The notes beneath the pieces were generated by a model. The model saw only the letters and a program-made list of their open reading frames with translations. It ran no database searches and was not told where the DNA came from. A program made the position numbers and the translations under genes. A stretch of DNA of 64,000 nucleotides from Artemisia argyi (lineage: Eukaryota; Streptophyta; Magnoliopsida; Asterales; Asteraceae). Below are positions 20,329-33,359 of this stretch, piece after piece. The stretch covers positions 60,588,338-60,652,337 of the forward strand of contig CM060691.1 in assembly GCA_030686995.1 (NCBI GenBank), given 5' to 3'. Position 1 is the first letter of the stretch. Each line of letters begins with the position of its first letter.

Positions 20329-23300
20329 TGATTGAGCCCGAACCGTCTTATTATTATTGACCAAGGTCAACAAGTCAAAGACAGCCTAGAATCAATACTC
20401 CGGTGATAGTATAGTGTATTCCCGGGTCGTTAAAGTCCCGACGAGATTGAAATGGTGCTTTTGGAATCGTTTATGAGAAAGTGGCACTGAGGACAGTAGC
20501 CAGATGATGTGGGATTGGTATTGCTACTGTTATTTTGGTATTGACAAACAGAAATAATATTCACAATAATCAGATACCAGATATATGCACAAATTGACAA
20601 TTAAGATCACGTATCGGACTGGAAAAGTGGGTTTTTTGTAATTATGAAACTACAGGGGGTGCTTTTGACACTTTTCAAAACTTAGAATTAAAAATGAAAA
20701 AGAAATTATAAAAGTGATTAAAATAATATTAAATTACTATTTAATTAATTAAACTATTTAAAATCTAAATTAAAACCTAATTTAAATAAACTAAAAATGA
20801 CAAATGATTTAAATTATACTAAAAATTAACAAAAATATTTTCTAAACCTAAATTAGAACTTAAAGAAAATATAAAAAATTAAAAATAATATTTTTGTCTT
20901 TTTGTGGTTTTGTAATTAATTAAAAACTATTTAACTTAATTAAACTAATTAAACTACTTTTAATTTATATTAATACTAAATTAACTTGGAAAATTAAGAT
21001 AAAATTTATAAAATTACTTAACCATTACAGGAATCCTACAAAATTATAAAAACTCTAAAATTTATATTTTAAGATTAATCTACTAATTAATTACCTTTTA
21101 ATTAACTTAAGTCTATTTTAAACAAATAAAATAAGAAAACTAGAAAATGAACAGTAGAATCTTAAAATTTATTTTCTAAAAACTTATTATACTATATTAG
21201 AACTAGAAAAATTATAAAAACTAGATTTAACCTTATAAAAACTAATTAAGCTATTTAATATTTGATATTAATTAATAATAAAGAAAATTAAAATTAAATC
21301 TAATTAGCACTAAATGACAAAATAAAAATCTGAAAAATTTATTAAAATTACTTTAATATATGAGGTATTTAATAAAAATATAAAAATACTAGTTACTTAA
21401 TTAAAATCTAAAAATGAAAAATTAAACTTAACTTGAATTAAATAGAAACTATCACTTATTTTAAAACTAATTTTTTTTTTCTTTTACAGGACTACTGAAC
21501 ACCTTAAAATGATAAACTTTTATGAAAACACTTGTTGAAATAGCTTATAAATAAGCTATGACACCCCCTTGTTCTAAACAGTTGACTTTGGTTGACTGTT
21601 TGGTCAATCTGGGTCAAATGGCCTTGGGTGGGGTCCACAATGGTTGAAACAGATACAAATAAGTTTAACAAACCTAATTAAGCTAGAAACAACCAACAAG
21701 AAGCACAAATAAGCTGTGTAAAGAGAAATAAGCACTTATCAATGTTTAAATCTAACACAGACTTGGGACAGACTTTAAAGCTTAAACTAAGTGGGGTCCA
21801 CAGTGACTTAGGTCAAACAAGGAGTCAACCTAAACTCTCTGGTAGGAGGGGGGTTGGGAAATCCTATTTAGGAGGTGTGGGGCCTACTGGGTTGGTCACA
21901 AAACACCACCAAAGTGGTGGTGTTGAGGTGGTGACTGGGTGAGCAGGGCACAAGCTTGCCCTGCAGTTGTCTTTGAGGTTGAATGGGACTTAGAATAAAT
22001 TTTCTAATTATGAAATGAAAACATATTCTCAAACTTGAGTTGGTAAAGAACTAAAACTCCAATTTTCACAATACCAATTAAATCACAAAATTCAGAAATC
22101 CTTGAGTAAGTTTGGTGAAAACTGGGAATGGGTAACTTTGACTTTTTAAGAAATTTTGAACTAGTTGACTTTTATGGATTTCTAAGCTATATTACTGATT
22201 GATTTAAGTTAGTTAAGCTATACTAGGACTAAATTAAGCTAGAACTATTCAATATAAGCTAAGGTGAGGGTTCTTGGACACCAACTGTGTAACAGTTGGT
22301 TATAACCTAATGGTGTGAGTGATTTTGACTTTTACCTTGTATATTACCTAAAGAGATGGACTGACTGAGCTTATATGACCCTATGTTACTATTATGAAAC
22401 ACAAATTTACCCTAAAACTCAGTTAAGCTCACTGAGCAAACCTGGGCCAAACACCCCTTATTCCAACTGTTTTAAAGATTTTCAAAGCAGATTAATGTCC
22501 TAAGCCTCTAATCTGATCTCATACCCTTAAAACATCATCATAATGGGTCTTTTAAACACAATTAAACAATAATAACAACACAAGAACACTTAATCAAAGA
22601 TTATCTTATATGACTGTTTTTTCAAGAAAACTTAACAACTCAAGAAAACAATAAACAAGCTATTAATATTAACCTATAACAACATCTAACAACATATAAT
22701 AAGCAAGAAACAACAAGTATTACAGCTATTAAGATAGTAAACAGTAATATGCTATAAATTGAGAGAAATTGCTTACAATATTGAGTTTATGCCACACTGA
22801 GAACCAAGAACTTAGTACCACACCTAAATGCTCTCCATAGAGCTCTAATTACCAAAGCCATCCAAAATTAACTTTGCTCCCAGCTTTGCTCACCAAGAAC
22901 ACTTAACTTTGACTTTCTTTGACCTTTTTTTGTATTTTGAATTTTTTATTTCTAAACTGATTTAAGTTATTACTAATAGCTTAAATAAGCTTATAAGGGA
23001 GCTTATATGTTCTAGGAGTCCATTACAAACTACTTAAAACAACAATTGATATAATGCAAGATATAGAAAACAAATTAAAACTGCATAACTTGAATTAATA
23101 ATAGAAACTTGAATTTTTATAACTGAACTGAGTTTAATACAACAAAATAAAGAGGTTACCACTGCTTAATAGCTTGGGTGTACCTAAAATTGAAATTGAC
23201 AATTATACGACATAAGATAAAACTAAATTAACTAACTACTCTTCCTCTTGCATCCATCTTCTATTTATAGCCCTCAATTAGGGTTCACCACTGCATTTCA

Positions 23301-24346
23301 ATCATTTCCCACCTTTTTGTTCAATCTTTGGTCCACTCATGATGCTCCACGTAATTTGGCGGGAAAATCTGCTTTTGCATCTTTGGTCTGATACACGCAA
23401 AGGAGGGGGGTAGCATTAATTGTGGGGGGTCATGGGTAGGTATAGGGAGGTGGGAGCATTTATTGTGGGGGGTAGTAGCTTGTGATTGGAGGAGAGGGGA
23501 GGTCGACTACAAGTGGTGGTGTGTGTGTGTGAGTCTGAGAGGGAAGAGGAGAAGGGAGAGGGTTGTTTGACTGGGAGGTTTGACCTGGGGGTGGGCTGGT
23601 TTGTAACTGGGCTTAGGATTAGGATTGGGCCTGGAGTGGACTTAGGTTTAGTTTATATTTGGTCCGGTTTGGTTTTTTTAGCTTAAATAACAAAAGGACC
23701 AAATTTGTAATAAATGCAAACTTGAGGGACTGGTTTTGTAACTTTCCCAAAATTATCATAGGGACCAATCTTGACAAGGATGCATAGTACATGGGTATTT
23801 TTAATGTTTTTCAATTTTTAAATACCCGGGGACCTTTTCTGTAAATTCACCAATCTCCAGGGACCATTCTTGTAATTTTCTGAATTTGTGAAGGGTTAAA
23901 CCTGTAAATATCAAATGTTAACATAAAGGACCAATTTTGTCATTTATAAATAGTATAAGGTTTATTTTGAATATTTTCTTATTTTTTAAACCTTAGGGAC
24001 TAATTTTGACACTTTTCCAAAGTTGAGGGACCATAGTTGTAATTTTATGATTTTTAACTTCAAAGGACTTTTCCTAACAACTTATGAATCCCAAGGACCT
24101 TTTATGATATTTTTACAAGTTTTGAGTGATCAGGGACTAGTTTTGCCAATTTATGAAACTTGAGGGACTGAAACTGCCAATTATGCAAACTTTGTACGTT
24201 TTTCATTTGTTTTTGCATATTTTGTGTTTGAAACATATAAAACACACCTCTAAGATATTTTAAGCATTTTGATACATATTCGGGTGTTTTTGTATGTTTT
24301 GGCAGCTCAGATTGGTATAAAATGATGAGTATTTACACACTCATCA
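20329..24346 (-). repeat. Athila 5' LTR (right copy)
   Basis: 4018 bp, promoter-bearing copy. The TATA box CTATAAATAG is on the minus strand at 23261-23270. Transcription should start near 23230 and run toward gag. No protein-coding ORF is credible in the LTR. Confidence 0.95.
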
Positions 24347-24351
24347 CAAAC
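24347..24351. repeat. Target-site duplication CAAAC, right copy (Athila)
   Basis: Directly adjoins the 5' LTR start (TGATGAG on the minus strand). Confidence 0.75.
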
Positions 24352-24474
24352 ACATCTCAAGCATTACTTAACAATTTCATTCATAATTATCTTTGATCAT
24401 TATCTTATTTTAAATTCATTCAAAGTGGTCAACTTTTAGCAAGGGAAGAACACAAGAAAAGTTCAAGTCTTTTG

Positions 24475-24506
<32 letters not shown>

Positions 24507-24924
24507 GTATTTGCAACCTTGTTGTCTCATCATATTCCACTATTCATTACAAAATTTGTGACCTTTGCTCACTAAAGCAAGTGTGAGCAAAAGATAAAAC
24601 GAATTACTAAAAGCTATTTTGTCAACTCCCAATAAAAAGAAAACAGTCACTACTGAAGCCATTACTAAAAGTCTATCCTTACACTATATTTAGTAAGCAA
24701 AAGGGTCAAATTTTTAGTGACTATTCTCTTTTAGTAGGCAAAGGGTGTCAATTTCTTTTACACCAAATCCTATTTAAAATGTCTAAGCCACTTTCTTTTT
24801 ACAACTAACAGTGAGCAAAGGTTCACTTTTAGTGACTGAATGATCAGTGAGTAAAGCTATTTATAAATGATACAGTTTTTGTATCCCCAAATGATACTAC
24901 TTTCGAGTTTTCTAAATACCATGT
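24352..24924. other. Host spacer with a TTG microsatellite
   Basis: No gene is seen. (TTG)n of about 10 units lies at 24475-24505. Several TTTTAGTGACT-like phrases occur at 24600-24860, with similar wording at 44830-44900, so some unidentified repeat may be present. Confidence 0.45.
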
Positions 24925-27900
24925 TGTAACACCCCCATTTTTCACTGATCGCAGCGGATTAAGTGTTTGGGGTATTACTTCATAGAATCACAATTACAGT
25001 AATAGAAAACGACTCGAAAAGAGACGTTTTAGAAATTTAGTTATCATTCATTATTATCAGAGTTTTATATGTCAAAGATGTACTTTTACTTTTGATGAGG
25101 TCCCAAAAATCTAGGTGTTAGGTTATGTTTGAATGATAACCAGGTTAAAAGTCCTCCGAGTTCAGTGCTTCCTTCTGCCATATCTCCGTATAAGTAGTAT
25201 ATCTAGAATACATGCTTAAAAAGTCAATACTAAGTGTTGAGTAAGAGTCATAGGTTTAAGTGTTAGTGAGTACAAGCTCCCTGGGTTCAGTTGTTACACC
25301 CATCTGGGAAAATGTAGTGTGTTTATGATAATTGTAATGCATGCACAATTATCATGAGTGGGTATGTTGCACTAAGCTCATGAACCACACGTTAACAATC
25401 CGGGTCATGGGGGCAGCAGGCCTAACCATGAGGGGATGGGAAGGATAACTTGACAAAGTTAAACCATCAGTGGGTTCAAATATAGTACTTATTGGTACCA
25501 CCCAGAGAGGTGTTAATACCAACGGGAGTTGTCAAACTCAAATAGATCTATCAACTATATTCTCGTTCGCGTGGGTAAAATATCCCAAACGATTAGATTC
25601 ATGAATTTTGGTTATGTAATGGTGGTAGTTAGTTTACTCGTGCAACAACCAAAGAAAAAGACTTGTATTCGGTTTTAAGTAAAGCAAGTAGCATGTATCC
25701 CTCTCACAGGGTTTGTAAAGCATTTAGAGTGAAAGCTTTTAAAAAGAGTATGAGGCTATGAAAACTCACCTGGGCTTAGAGAAATCTAAGTGATGCAAAT
25801 AGTGACTCGGGAACTAGACTACCTTACTCACGTATCCTAGTGTGTTGTAGGTTTGGATGTATGTCAAGCTTTTGTTATCTTTGTTTAAGTTTCTTAAGTT
25901 ATTGTCCTTAGGTTCGTTAATGTTTTAGATATAATATAACACCGTTCGGACCATCATAATTCAGAAGTATATGACCCCTCACATGAAGCTCCCTACTATT
26001 GTATTATGTTATCAACATAATATCGTTCGGGCCATCATAATTCAAAAGTTAATACTCCTCACATGAAGCTCCCTACTATTGAGCTATATTGTTATTAGGT
26101 TAAGTTATAGTTATAACACCGTTCGGGCCATCATATCTCAGAAGTATATGCAATAATTGTTCGAGGAGTCAGATCACTTTAATTCGTAAACCCAACAAAC
26201 TCGTCAAAACGAAATATCCATAAAATACTCCTCGCATAAAGCTCCCTGCTATTGTATTATGCTTCTAACTTTATTTAGATTTTATATTTATATGATATTT
26301 TCACTTTATACCCTTATAGTTTATATATTTACATTTTCTACCCTAAACTTATAATACTTATATTATTTATACTTATAACTATCTATACTTGACACAACTA
26401 GTCCCTATACTTCTATAGTTTTATAAAATGACATAACTAACCCTTAGACTCCTAAGTTTTCTATATTTACCATTTAGACCTTTAACTTTATAATATTTGC
26501 ATAACTAGTCCTTTTTAGTTTATTTTCTATCCTAAGGTTTTAATACTTTTCAAAACTAGTCCTTACACTTATAACTTCTAGGAAATGTCAAAAACAGTCC
26601 CTAGAGTTTATAGTTTTAGGAATTTATAATATATACCCTTATGCATGTAAAGTTTTGCAAAACTAGTCCTAAATGCATGTAACTTATATTTTTACGTAAC
26701 AACTAAGTTTTCTAGCTCATGGTTAACTAATATTAACTTATCTAAGTTATCTAATTCAGATTATAGGTCATGTATAGTGTGTATAGAATGCAAACATGTA
26801 TTAAACTTATTTTAGGGTTTTAAAATGTAAACTAGTAAATGAAATGGTTCAAGGCTCATGCAAGGGTTCCTAGGGGATCTAAGGCATGCTAATACTATCC
26901 TAAGACTATACTAAAGCTAATAGAACTAAATGTAAATCTTACTTGGTTAGTTTAGGGTTAACGAGGGTTTTAGGGTTTCTAGGGGGTCTCTCGGCCAAAA
27001 CCACAACTCGACACTATCCAAGCTCCTATGCTCGACTCCTAGGGACTTAATACTACTGAGTGTGTGTGAGGTAAAGAAGAGAAGAGGTGTGAGGAAGAAT
27101 GGAGGGGGATGGGGTATTTATAGGGTGCATAGAGGCGATAAGGGTGAAAATGGGAGTATAGGTATCGAGGAGGGGAGTGATTGAGTAAGCAAGGCTAGAG
27201 GTGGTTTTGGTAGGTCTAGTGGTGATAAGGAAGAGCTAGGAGGTAGCTAGGGGGCTGAGATAGGCCGGTTGTGGGGGTGAGAAGCCGAGGGAGGCGGTTT
27301 GGGCAAGTTGGTGACAAGGAGGTGATGCACCTCCTAGCTTGGTAGCTTAGAGGTGCTTGTAAGCTGCTTGGGATGTTTAGTGATGGTTTAGGGTGATTAG
27401 TGGTGGATTAGTGGTGGTTTAGTGGTGATTAGTAGTGGTTTAGTTAAGTAGGTGACAAGTAGGTGATGCACCTACTTGTGTGGGTGCTTGTAAGGTGTTA
27501 GGGTACTAGCTTAACTAGGTAGAGGTGTTAGGGAGCTTGGTTAAGGTGTTTGAGGTGCTTATGTTTAGGTTTTATTAGTTTAGGTTAAGTTTAGACCTAG
27601 TTTTACTTAATGAGTGTTTAGGGTTTCTCCTAAGGTTTAGTGCCTAGGTTAGGTTCCTAAGAGTGTTTGGTGACTAATCCTAAGTCCTAAAGGATTTATA
27701 CTAAGTGATGGTGACTTATGGGAAAGATTTAGGAAGGTTTGACCTAGTTTTGTGACCTAAATGACCTATTTGTGTTTAGTGGGTGATTAGGGTTATCCTA
27801 GGGTTTTGTGCCTAGATTAGTGTGCTATGAGTGTCTAATAACTAATCCTAACTCCTAAGAGACTTATACTAAATGGTGATAATCTATGGTGAAGTTTTGG

Positions 27901-28373
27901 GATAGTCTAGACCTAATTCTAGGAAGTTATGACTTAGTTATTATATGCTTAAGGGACTTGTACCTAAGTTCTAAAGGGTTGTACTAATGCCTAATGATCC
28001 TAAGGTATCCTAATGTTCCTAAGGTAACTCATACTTAAGCCTTGGAGACTTTCATACTAGTTAAGTTAAGCATATAGGTTCAAATAAGCACATAGACCTA
28101 ATTAGAGTTTAAGTAAGGTTTATTAGGGTTTTGTGATATGTTTAGTGTGTTAGATTGGTAGATTACTTATTATGGTGTTGTGGTGATTTTATGCTTGACA
28201 TACCAGGGGTTTATAGGATGTGAGTGTTGAGTTATTTGGCTTGTGTAGATACGTGAGCAGGACTAGTCATGCAAGTAATAAATGCATATAAAAAGTAAAA
28301 ATTTGCCTGTGAAATACCTACTATAGGTATTTTTAATGGGAATGATATTAATGAGGTTTTGTGGGTTGTTACA
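24925..28373 (+). mobile_element. Solo LTR, TGTAACACCCCC family, 3.4 kb
   Basis: It starts TGTAACACCCCC and ends GGGTTGTTACA. CATGT at 24920-24924 and again at 28374-28378 is a perfect 5-bp target duplication directly against both ends. No internal region, primer site or pol is present, so it is a solo LTR left by recombination. The interior has three copies of a CCGTTCGGGCCATCATAATTCAGAAG…CTCACATGAAGCTCCCTACTATTG block (25930-26270), degenerate AACTAGTCC phrases (26380-26680) and short hairpins. Confidence 0.9.
25930..26270 (+). repeat. Three tandem copies within the solo LTR
   Basis: Units begin near 25941, 26027 and 26115 with an ACCGTTCGG-type phrase (ATCGTTCGG in the second) and end with GCTCCCTACTATTG or a variant. 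The third is expanded by about 90 bases. Confidence 0.8.
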
Positions 28374-28458
28374 CATGTTATATCAAAATCATATTCTAAA
28401 CAGAAATATTTTCCAGAATTGGGTTTTTCAGGTACTAAACACAGTAATCTCATTGCTA

Positions 28459-28463
28459 GGATA
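28459..28463. repeat. Target-site duplication GGATA, left copy
   Basis: Pairs with GGATA at 34779-34783 around the non-autonomous LTR element. Confidence 0.85.
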
Positions 28464-29908
28464 TGATGCGTGGGAATTGCACCAGGTTGTACCTCTCAAG
28501 GGATCTCGAGAAGCTTACAACACCCACCATGCAGTGTACCTAATCGTTGTAGTATAGTATAGTGACAAGTACCGGGAGATTGATCGTTTAACTCAGGAAT
28601 AGTGTCGCTAGGATTAGAAAGCCTAAAAATTAAGTCTAGAGGTGAGGGATGATTCTTTTTGTAATTTTTTATTTTTATGAAAAGCAAGTAAAATCTCAGG
28701 TTTTGGAAGAGTGGGCGGAATTAGTTGCTAGTCAACTAACCCAATAACCAAGATCCAATAAAAATAAGATAACAAAAATGTAAATTAAACTACTTAAACT
28801 AGTGGTGTGAACAATAAATGGGAAAATTGTGTTTACTTAGATTTCATTACTCCCTAGATATCTTTTACAGGTTGAAAGTTTGTTACAGTTGCGTGGATGA
28901 CGGGTTATATTCCTTAATACCATTCGTGGGGTGGCGTACGTACTTCCCTAACTCTATAAACTCCTACTTCACTCCTATGTCGAGCCTGCAAGAAGCTCCT
29001 AACATGGGATCACTAGAATTCGCTCATGCATTAAATACAACCATAAAAACCTAGTACGCATTGGTTCATGTTTCATAAGATGTTCAAGCAAGTTACACTA
29101 TGGAAGTCTACCAGTTTTCTTAAGTCTAACATCGAAATCATTCATCCGTAACAACTATAAACAAGCAATCAACCCATAATCAACATCTAGGTTTCACTAC
29201 ATCTAAGCAAACACACAAGAGATCTAGCATAGCATGTTAAAATCAAGACAAGCGTAAGATATATTCAAACAACACATAGACATATTGAATGAATTGAAAT
29301 GATACTTATCTTAATTGAACATGAAATGTTTCAAAGGGTAAAAACCCTTGAAAAGACTGATAAAATCGTGCTAGGGTTTCTCCAAGTTATCCCTCTAATT
29401 GTCCTCTCTTCATGAATGAAAATTACAAAACTATATATAGATTTTTTATCGTGACGGCGTCAAGAAGAGAATTCTGATGCCGTCAACTGGCCGCCCATAA
29501 TAATATCGGATTGCCTAGATCCAAATCTGACGCCGTCAAGAGCAAATTTCCTCTGGGCCGTCACGTGTAAAGGGACCATGACGGCCTATGGTGACACCGT
29601 CATGCCCTAGTGTAAAAACTCTATGGACCGTCACGTACTCTATCCACTTCACCTCTTGTTTTTACGCTTGACGCCGTCATGTAGAAGTTGGTGACGCCTT
29701 CAGGTACTGTTCCCAGCAAGGAAAATTGAGACTTTGCCGTTTTCTTCACTTTTAGGCTCCAAAAACGTCCAAAATGCTTCCTTTTCCAAAATTCACTCCA
29801 AAAGTACCTAAAATCACAAAAGGAACGATTTAGGGCAATATTTGATCAAATAAATTTGAATTCGGGCTTAAATGACCCCCTAAAAATGGATCATTTTTCG
29901 CCTCATCA
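28464..29908 (-). repeat. 3' LTR of the non-autonomous element (1445 bp)
   Basis: Nearly identical to 33520-34778 except for a block of about 190 bp that the other copy lacks. The TATA box CTATATATAG is on the minus strand at 29431-29440, with the TGACG/CGTCA array upstream of it at 29449-29705. Confidence 0.92.
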
Positions 29909-30516
29909 TATACCCTTACACTTGAGATTTGCTTGTCCTCAAGCAAATGCGCTTTTATTCTAATCAAAATACAAGTTAGGGGTCATTTAACACTAATATA
30001 AAAGTAATTACAACAAATAATCGTTCCACTAAAGACCAAAGACAAGCACGGAGGTCATATACTAGCACCTCACAAATAGTTTTTAGATACTCACATCTCT
30101 CGGGTGTAATGAAGTATATATCACAATATGGAAATGGGAAACATCTCTCACTACCTGTCATAGCAAAATAGATTACCATAGGTTTGGGAAAGGATCAAAC
30201 CTCCACCACATGGCGTAAGCACCTAGGATAAACTATCAAAGAGGTCTTTTTAAAGGGTTATAACGTTAGGTGTAGGGATATGGAATACACGGTTTTGTTG
30301 GATATAGGCAATATTTACTGGTGGCGAGTTAATCATCTTGGTTAATTACATGTACAATATGGCGTTGCTAAGCCATGACTAGACTCGACTTAAGCTAATA
30401 AATCAAAAATAACAAAAACATAAAATAAACATAGAATGAAACGGGATGGTAGCCCGTATGTTTTTTTTTTCTTTTATTTTCTTTTCTTTTTTTATTTATT
30501 TATTTTTTAATTTTTC

Positions 30517-30565
<49 letters not shown>

Positions 30566-32501
30566 TACACTTTTACCTTACTATCCAAAATAATACATCA
30601 TAGGGAATGAACATTCCCCTTACACTTGAATTTTTACATACTTTATAATAAACTAATCTAATGACTCGAATTAAGATAATCAAAACACTTGGAGTACTTT
30701 TAAGATTAACGCATATATGGGGTTAATAATATGATGTTCTTCCCCATTTACTCCATAACATTAGTACTTTACCCATGAGTCCCATGAGTCCCAAAACAAT
30801 ATGTACAAGGATATGACTCGACTTAGCAACCATGTAATCAATTAGATAATTAATTAAGGGTTTAAACATATAACAATAATGCACTAAAGATAAGTGCATA
30901 CACGGAAGGCTAAGGCGATTTGGGTGTACATTTAAGTGGGTTGTAACAAATTCTTCCATTAAGTAAGATGCTTAAAGTTAGAAACGAAAAGATAGGATCG
31001 GAGGGGTATACTAGGGGTTTCGCGTACTAAAAATGAGTACAACGCTAATGGTGTGAGAAAAATTAATTGACTTTACTAGCCAAGTAATATGACTTAAATG
31101 GTCATGTAGTAAATCCTACTACACGAATGTAGTCTGACTAGCGGTCTCGGGATGCATCACTAACGCAAGTTCTAGAATCTAAATGCTACCGGTACACTCA
31201 TAAGCACTAATAGTAAATGCTTTTCCTATCAAATCTAAAGGCGAACCTCACATATTTGGGTGGAAAATTTTTCTGAATGGTACGGTTTTGTGCTAGTCAT
31301 ACAATCTCCTATCCATGAGACGCTTGCTAAGGCTAAAGTTTCACTCCTAAATGTTGTAAAAAATTTAAATTTGGCGCTAAAATTACACTAACAAGTATTT
31401 TTCATAGTTTTATTACACACCTACCATCAAACAAACAAACTCAAGTGAAAGTGTATCCTATAAGGTATCATCATTTACCCTCCCCTTATACTTAGGATGA
31501 ACATTGTCCCCAATGTTCAATTAAATAATGTAAAAGTGAAATAGGTAAAGGAATGAAATCAAATACTCCCCTGATTCGTTCGGTGTGGATAGTGCGGTAA
31601 CAAGGTTAGATCTTCCTCCAAGAAAATGAACAATCAAAGTTTCCCTTCCAGAAAAATAAATCATCTTCTTGTCATACATAACCTGTTAAACCTGAGAAAA
31701 CATATATATCTTAAATTGCTTTTTAGGAATTGAAGGGATATAATGCTTGTGGAATGAATGTTTGCAGATTTCCTGGAGTTTATAACACTAAAGAATTAAC
31801 AAAACCTTTAAGACTCCGTTAGAAAAAAAAAAAACTAACAAAATTTCCAGAATTTTATACATGACGCCGTCAGGAGTTAATTCCTGACGCCGTCAGAAGT
31901 GATCTGCAGAAATCCTTACGTTAAGTTTCCGGAAAATTTCTGGAAAAACTTATGTCCTACTTCCTGGAAAATCCTGCAAAACATCATTATGACTCGATAC
32001 AAGCATTTGACTCTAACAAATACGAATATACATGTCTATTTAATATTGTGGAGAATCATGATCAATTTTGATTCTTAAAAACATATTTGGGGTTTCCCCT
32101 TACACTTATCTTTTACGAAATACCTTTGGATGAAGTTAAGACTAAGCCAAACGACAAAATGAAGTATTTTCACCATTTTAGTTTTGAAACATGATCTACC
32201 AACAATAAAAATAAAGCATGCATACGGAAATAAATAACAATCAAACAAATAAAAATCACACAAAGCATGGGTTGCCTCCCAAGAAGCGGTTTTCTTTATT
32301 TACGAGTCTTGTAGCTAGACTCAAGGTCATGGGCTATTACGTGATCTCATCGTTGGTCTCATCCACCGATAGTAAATGCTCTTTATAGAGACCAACCACC
32401 TTATTCTTAATTGCTCCTATGATCCTATTGGCAAATTCCTTATCAACTCTATATTTTGGTCCTAGAGTCAAGCAATCCTTAGAGATAAGGCTCTTCTTCT
32501 C
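29909..32501 (-). other. Non-coding 3' part of the non-autonomous element
   Basis: 2.6 kb with no credible ORF. It starts (minus-strand end) with a purine tract AAGTGTAAGGG next to the LTR. It has several CCCCTTACACTT-like phrases (30615, 31481, 32095), a run of 44 T at 30519-30562, and one double TGACGCCGTCA palindrome at 31861-31892. Confidence 0.6.
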
Positions 32502-33359
32502 CTATACATAGTCCATGCCCTTTTTCTTATCCTTTTCATTGATGTCTTCGAAAGCACCAATATTATCCATGTCAAATCGAGGCACAAAACAAAATTCTTT
32601 CATTCTATTAGGCATCCTATAAGTGATCCTATCGGTTTCACCAGCAAATCGGATTGTCCCTTCTATCTCATCATATTCTAACTTGGACTCTTCAACAAAT
32701 GGTTGACCAAACACAACATGGGATAAGCGACAATAAATAACACTAGCTAGATCTTCAACAACCATAAAGTCAGTGATATAAGTAAAGTTCCCCACAAAGA
32801 CATGCAGATCTTTAATTCTCCCGACAAAGTTAAAAACTCCACCAGGGTATTTGGGATCTCTTCTAGGTCCAAGTCTTGTTTTCACTATATCATTATAGAC
32901 ACTTGAGGACATAATGTTGATTGGGGATTTAAAATCAATATAAGCATTGTCAATGTGTTTATACCCAATCATACATGGTATCTTAGCATTCTTAGGATCG
33001 CCTCTCTTTATCTTAGGTTCGATTCTAGTGAAAGGAGGTCGAGGATTATCAACAAGATTATTATAGTACGCAATCTCCTCCTTAGTGGGGTATAGATTAA
33101 AATAGTTATCTAGCTTTGGATCAATCTCCCCTTCTTCAAGTTCCTCAACAACATCCTCAAAATCTTTAGTTCCTAGGTCCTTATTTGAATACAAGGCGGT
33201 CGCTAGGTCACTAAATGCATGGTCGAGCTCAGCATTAATCAACCTATTAAGCTCCCTAAGTTCCCTAATCTCACTCTCAATTCGTTCACGTAACAAAGCC
33301 ACTTCTCTAGGGGAAAGGGGTGGATTCGCGTTTTCCATAATGGTCCACGGAATAGTCAA
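32502..33359 (-). CDS. Retropepsin-like ORF lacking the catalytic D-x-G
   Basis: 285 residues. The N-terminal 60 residues are charged and probably coiled coil (LRERIESEIRELRELN), followed by an acidic EELEEGEID stretch. From about residue 130 the order of motifs follows the Athila protease next door. IDFKSPINIMSSSVY stands where Athila has [31 protein letters not shown] stands for [15 protein letters not shown], and VVFGQPFVEESKLEYDEIEGTIRF for [10 protein letters not shown]…EITLRV. The fold is therefore probably an aspartic protease, but the catalytic D-L-G-A has become D-F-K-S. The ORF is intact between both LTRs while all other pol domains are absent. It may serve as a structural or RNA-binding protein, or be a remnant; function unknown. 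Confidence 0.75.
   Translation of the reverse strand: MTIPWTIMENANPPLSPREVALLRERIESEIRELRELNRLINAELDHAFSDLATALYSNKDLGTKDFEDVVEELEEGEIDPKLDNYFNLYPTKEEIAYYNNLVDNPRPPFTRIEPKIKRGDPKNAKIPCMIGYKHIDNAYIDFKSPINIMSSSVYNDIVKTRLGPRRDPKYPGGVFNFVGRIKDLHVFVGNFTYITDFMVVEDLASVIYCRLSHVVFGQPFVEESKLEYDEIEGTIRFAGETDRITYRMPNRMKEFCFVPRFDMDNIGAFEDINEKDKKKGMDYV

Larger units (their letters stand above)
8759..24346 (-). mobile_element. Athila-type Ty3 LTR retrotransposon, 15.6 kb, very recent
   Basis: Complete minus-strand element. The 5' LTR is 20329-24346, the tRNA-Asp-type primer site 20304-20323, the leader to 19758, gag-protease-RT 15915-19757, RNase H-integrase 14044-15918, a non-coding repeat-rich tail 12796-14043, the polypurine tract 12785-12795, and the 3' LTR 8768-12784. 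The very long LTRs, the primer type, the [10 protein letters not shown] protease site and the FMDD reverse transcriptase site all point to the Athila lineage. No env-like ORF is seen. The LTRs differ by two substitutions and one 1-bp indel by eye in 4.0 kb, so insertion was recent. The pol frame is broken by a small deletion near 15950, so this copy cannot make a normal Gag-Pol. Confidence 0.92.

Noticed and set aside
8754..24351. Endogenous pararetrovirus
   Set aside because: Paired LTRs, integrase D,D-35-E, a tRNA-Asp-type primer site and no movement or coat protein domains show a Ty3 LTR retrotransposon.
25930..26270. CRISPR-like array
   Set aside because: Repeats are long, uneven and diverged, with no unique spacers of constant length, and the DNA is from a plant nucleus.
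28818..29054. 78-residue ORF repeated at 33874
   Set aside because: Lies in the LTR of the non-autonomous element; duplicated by the LTR, with no recognisable protein.
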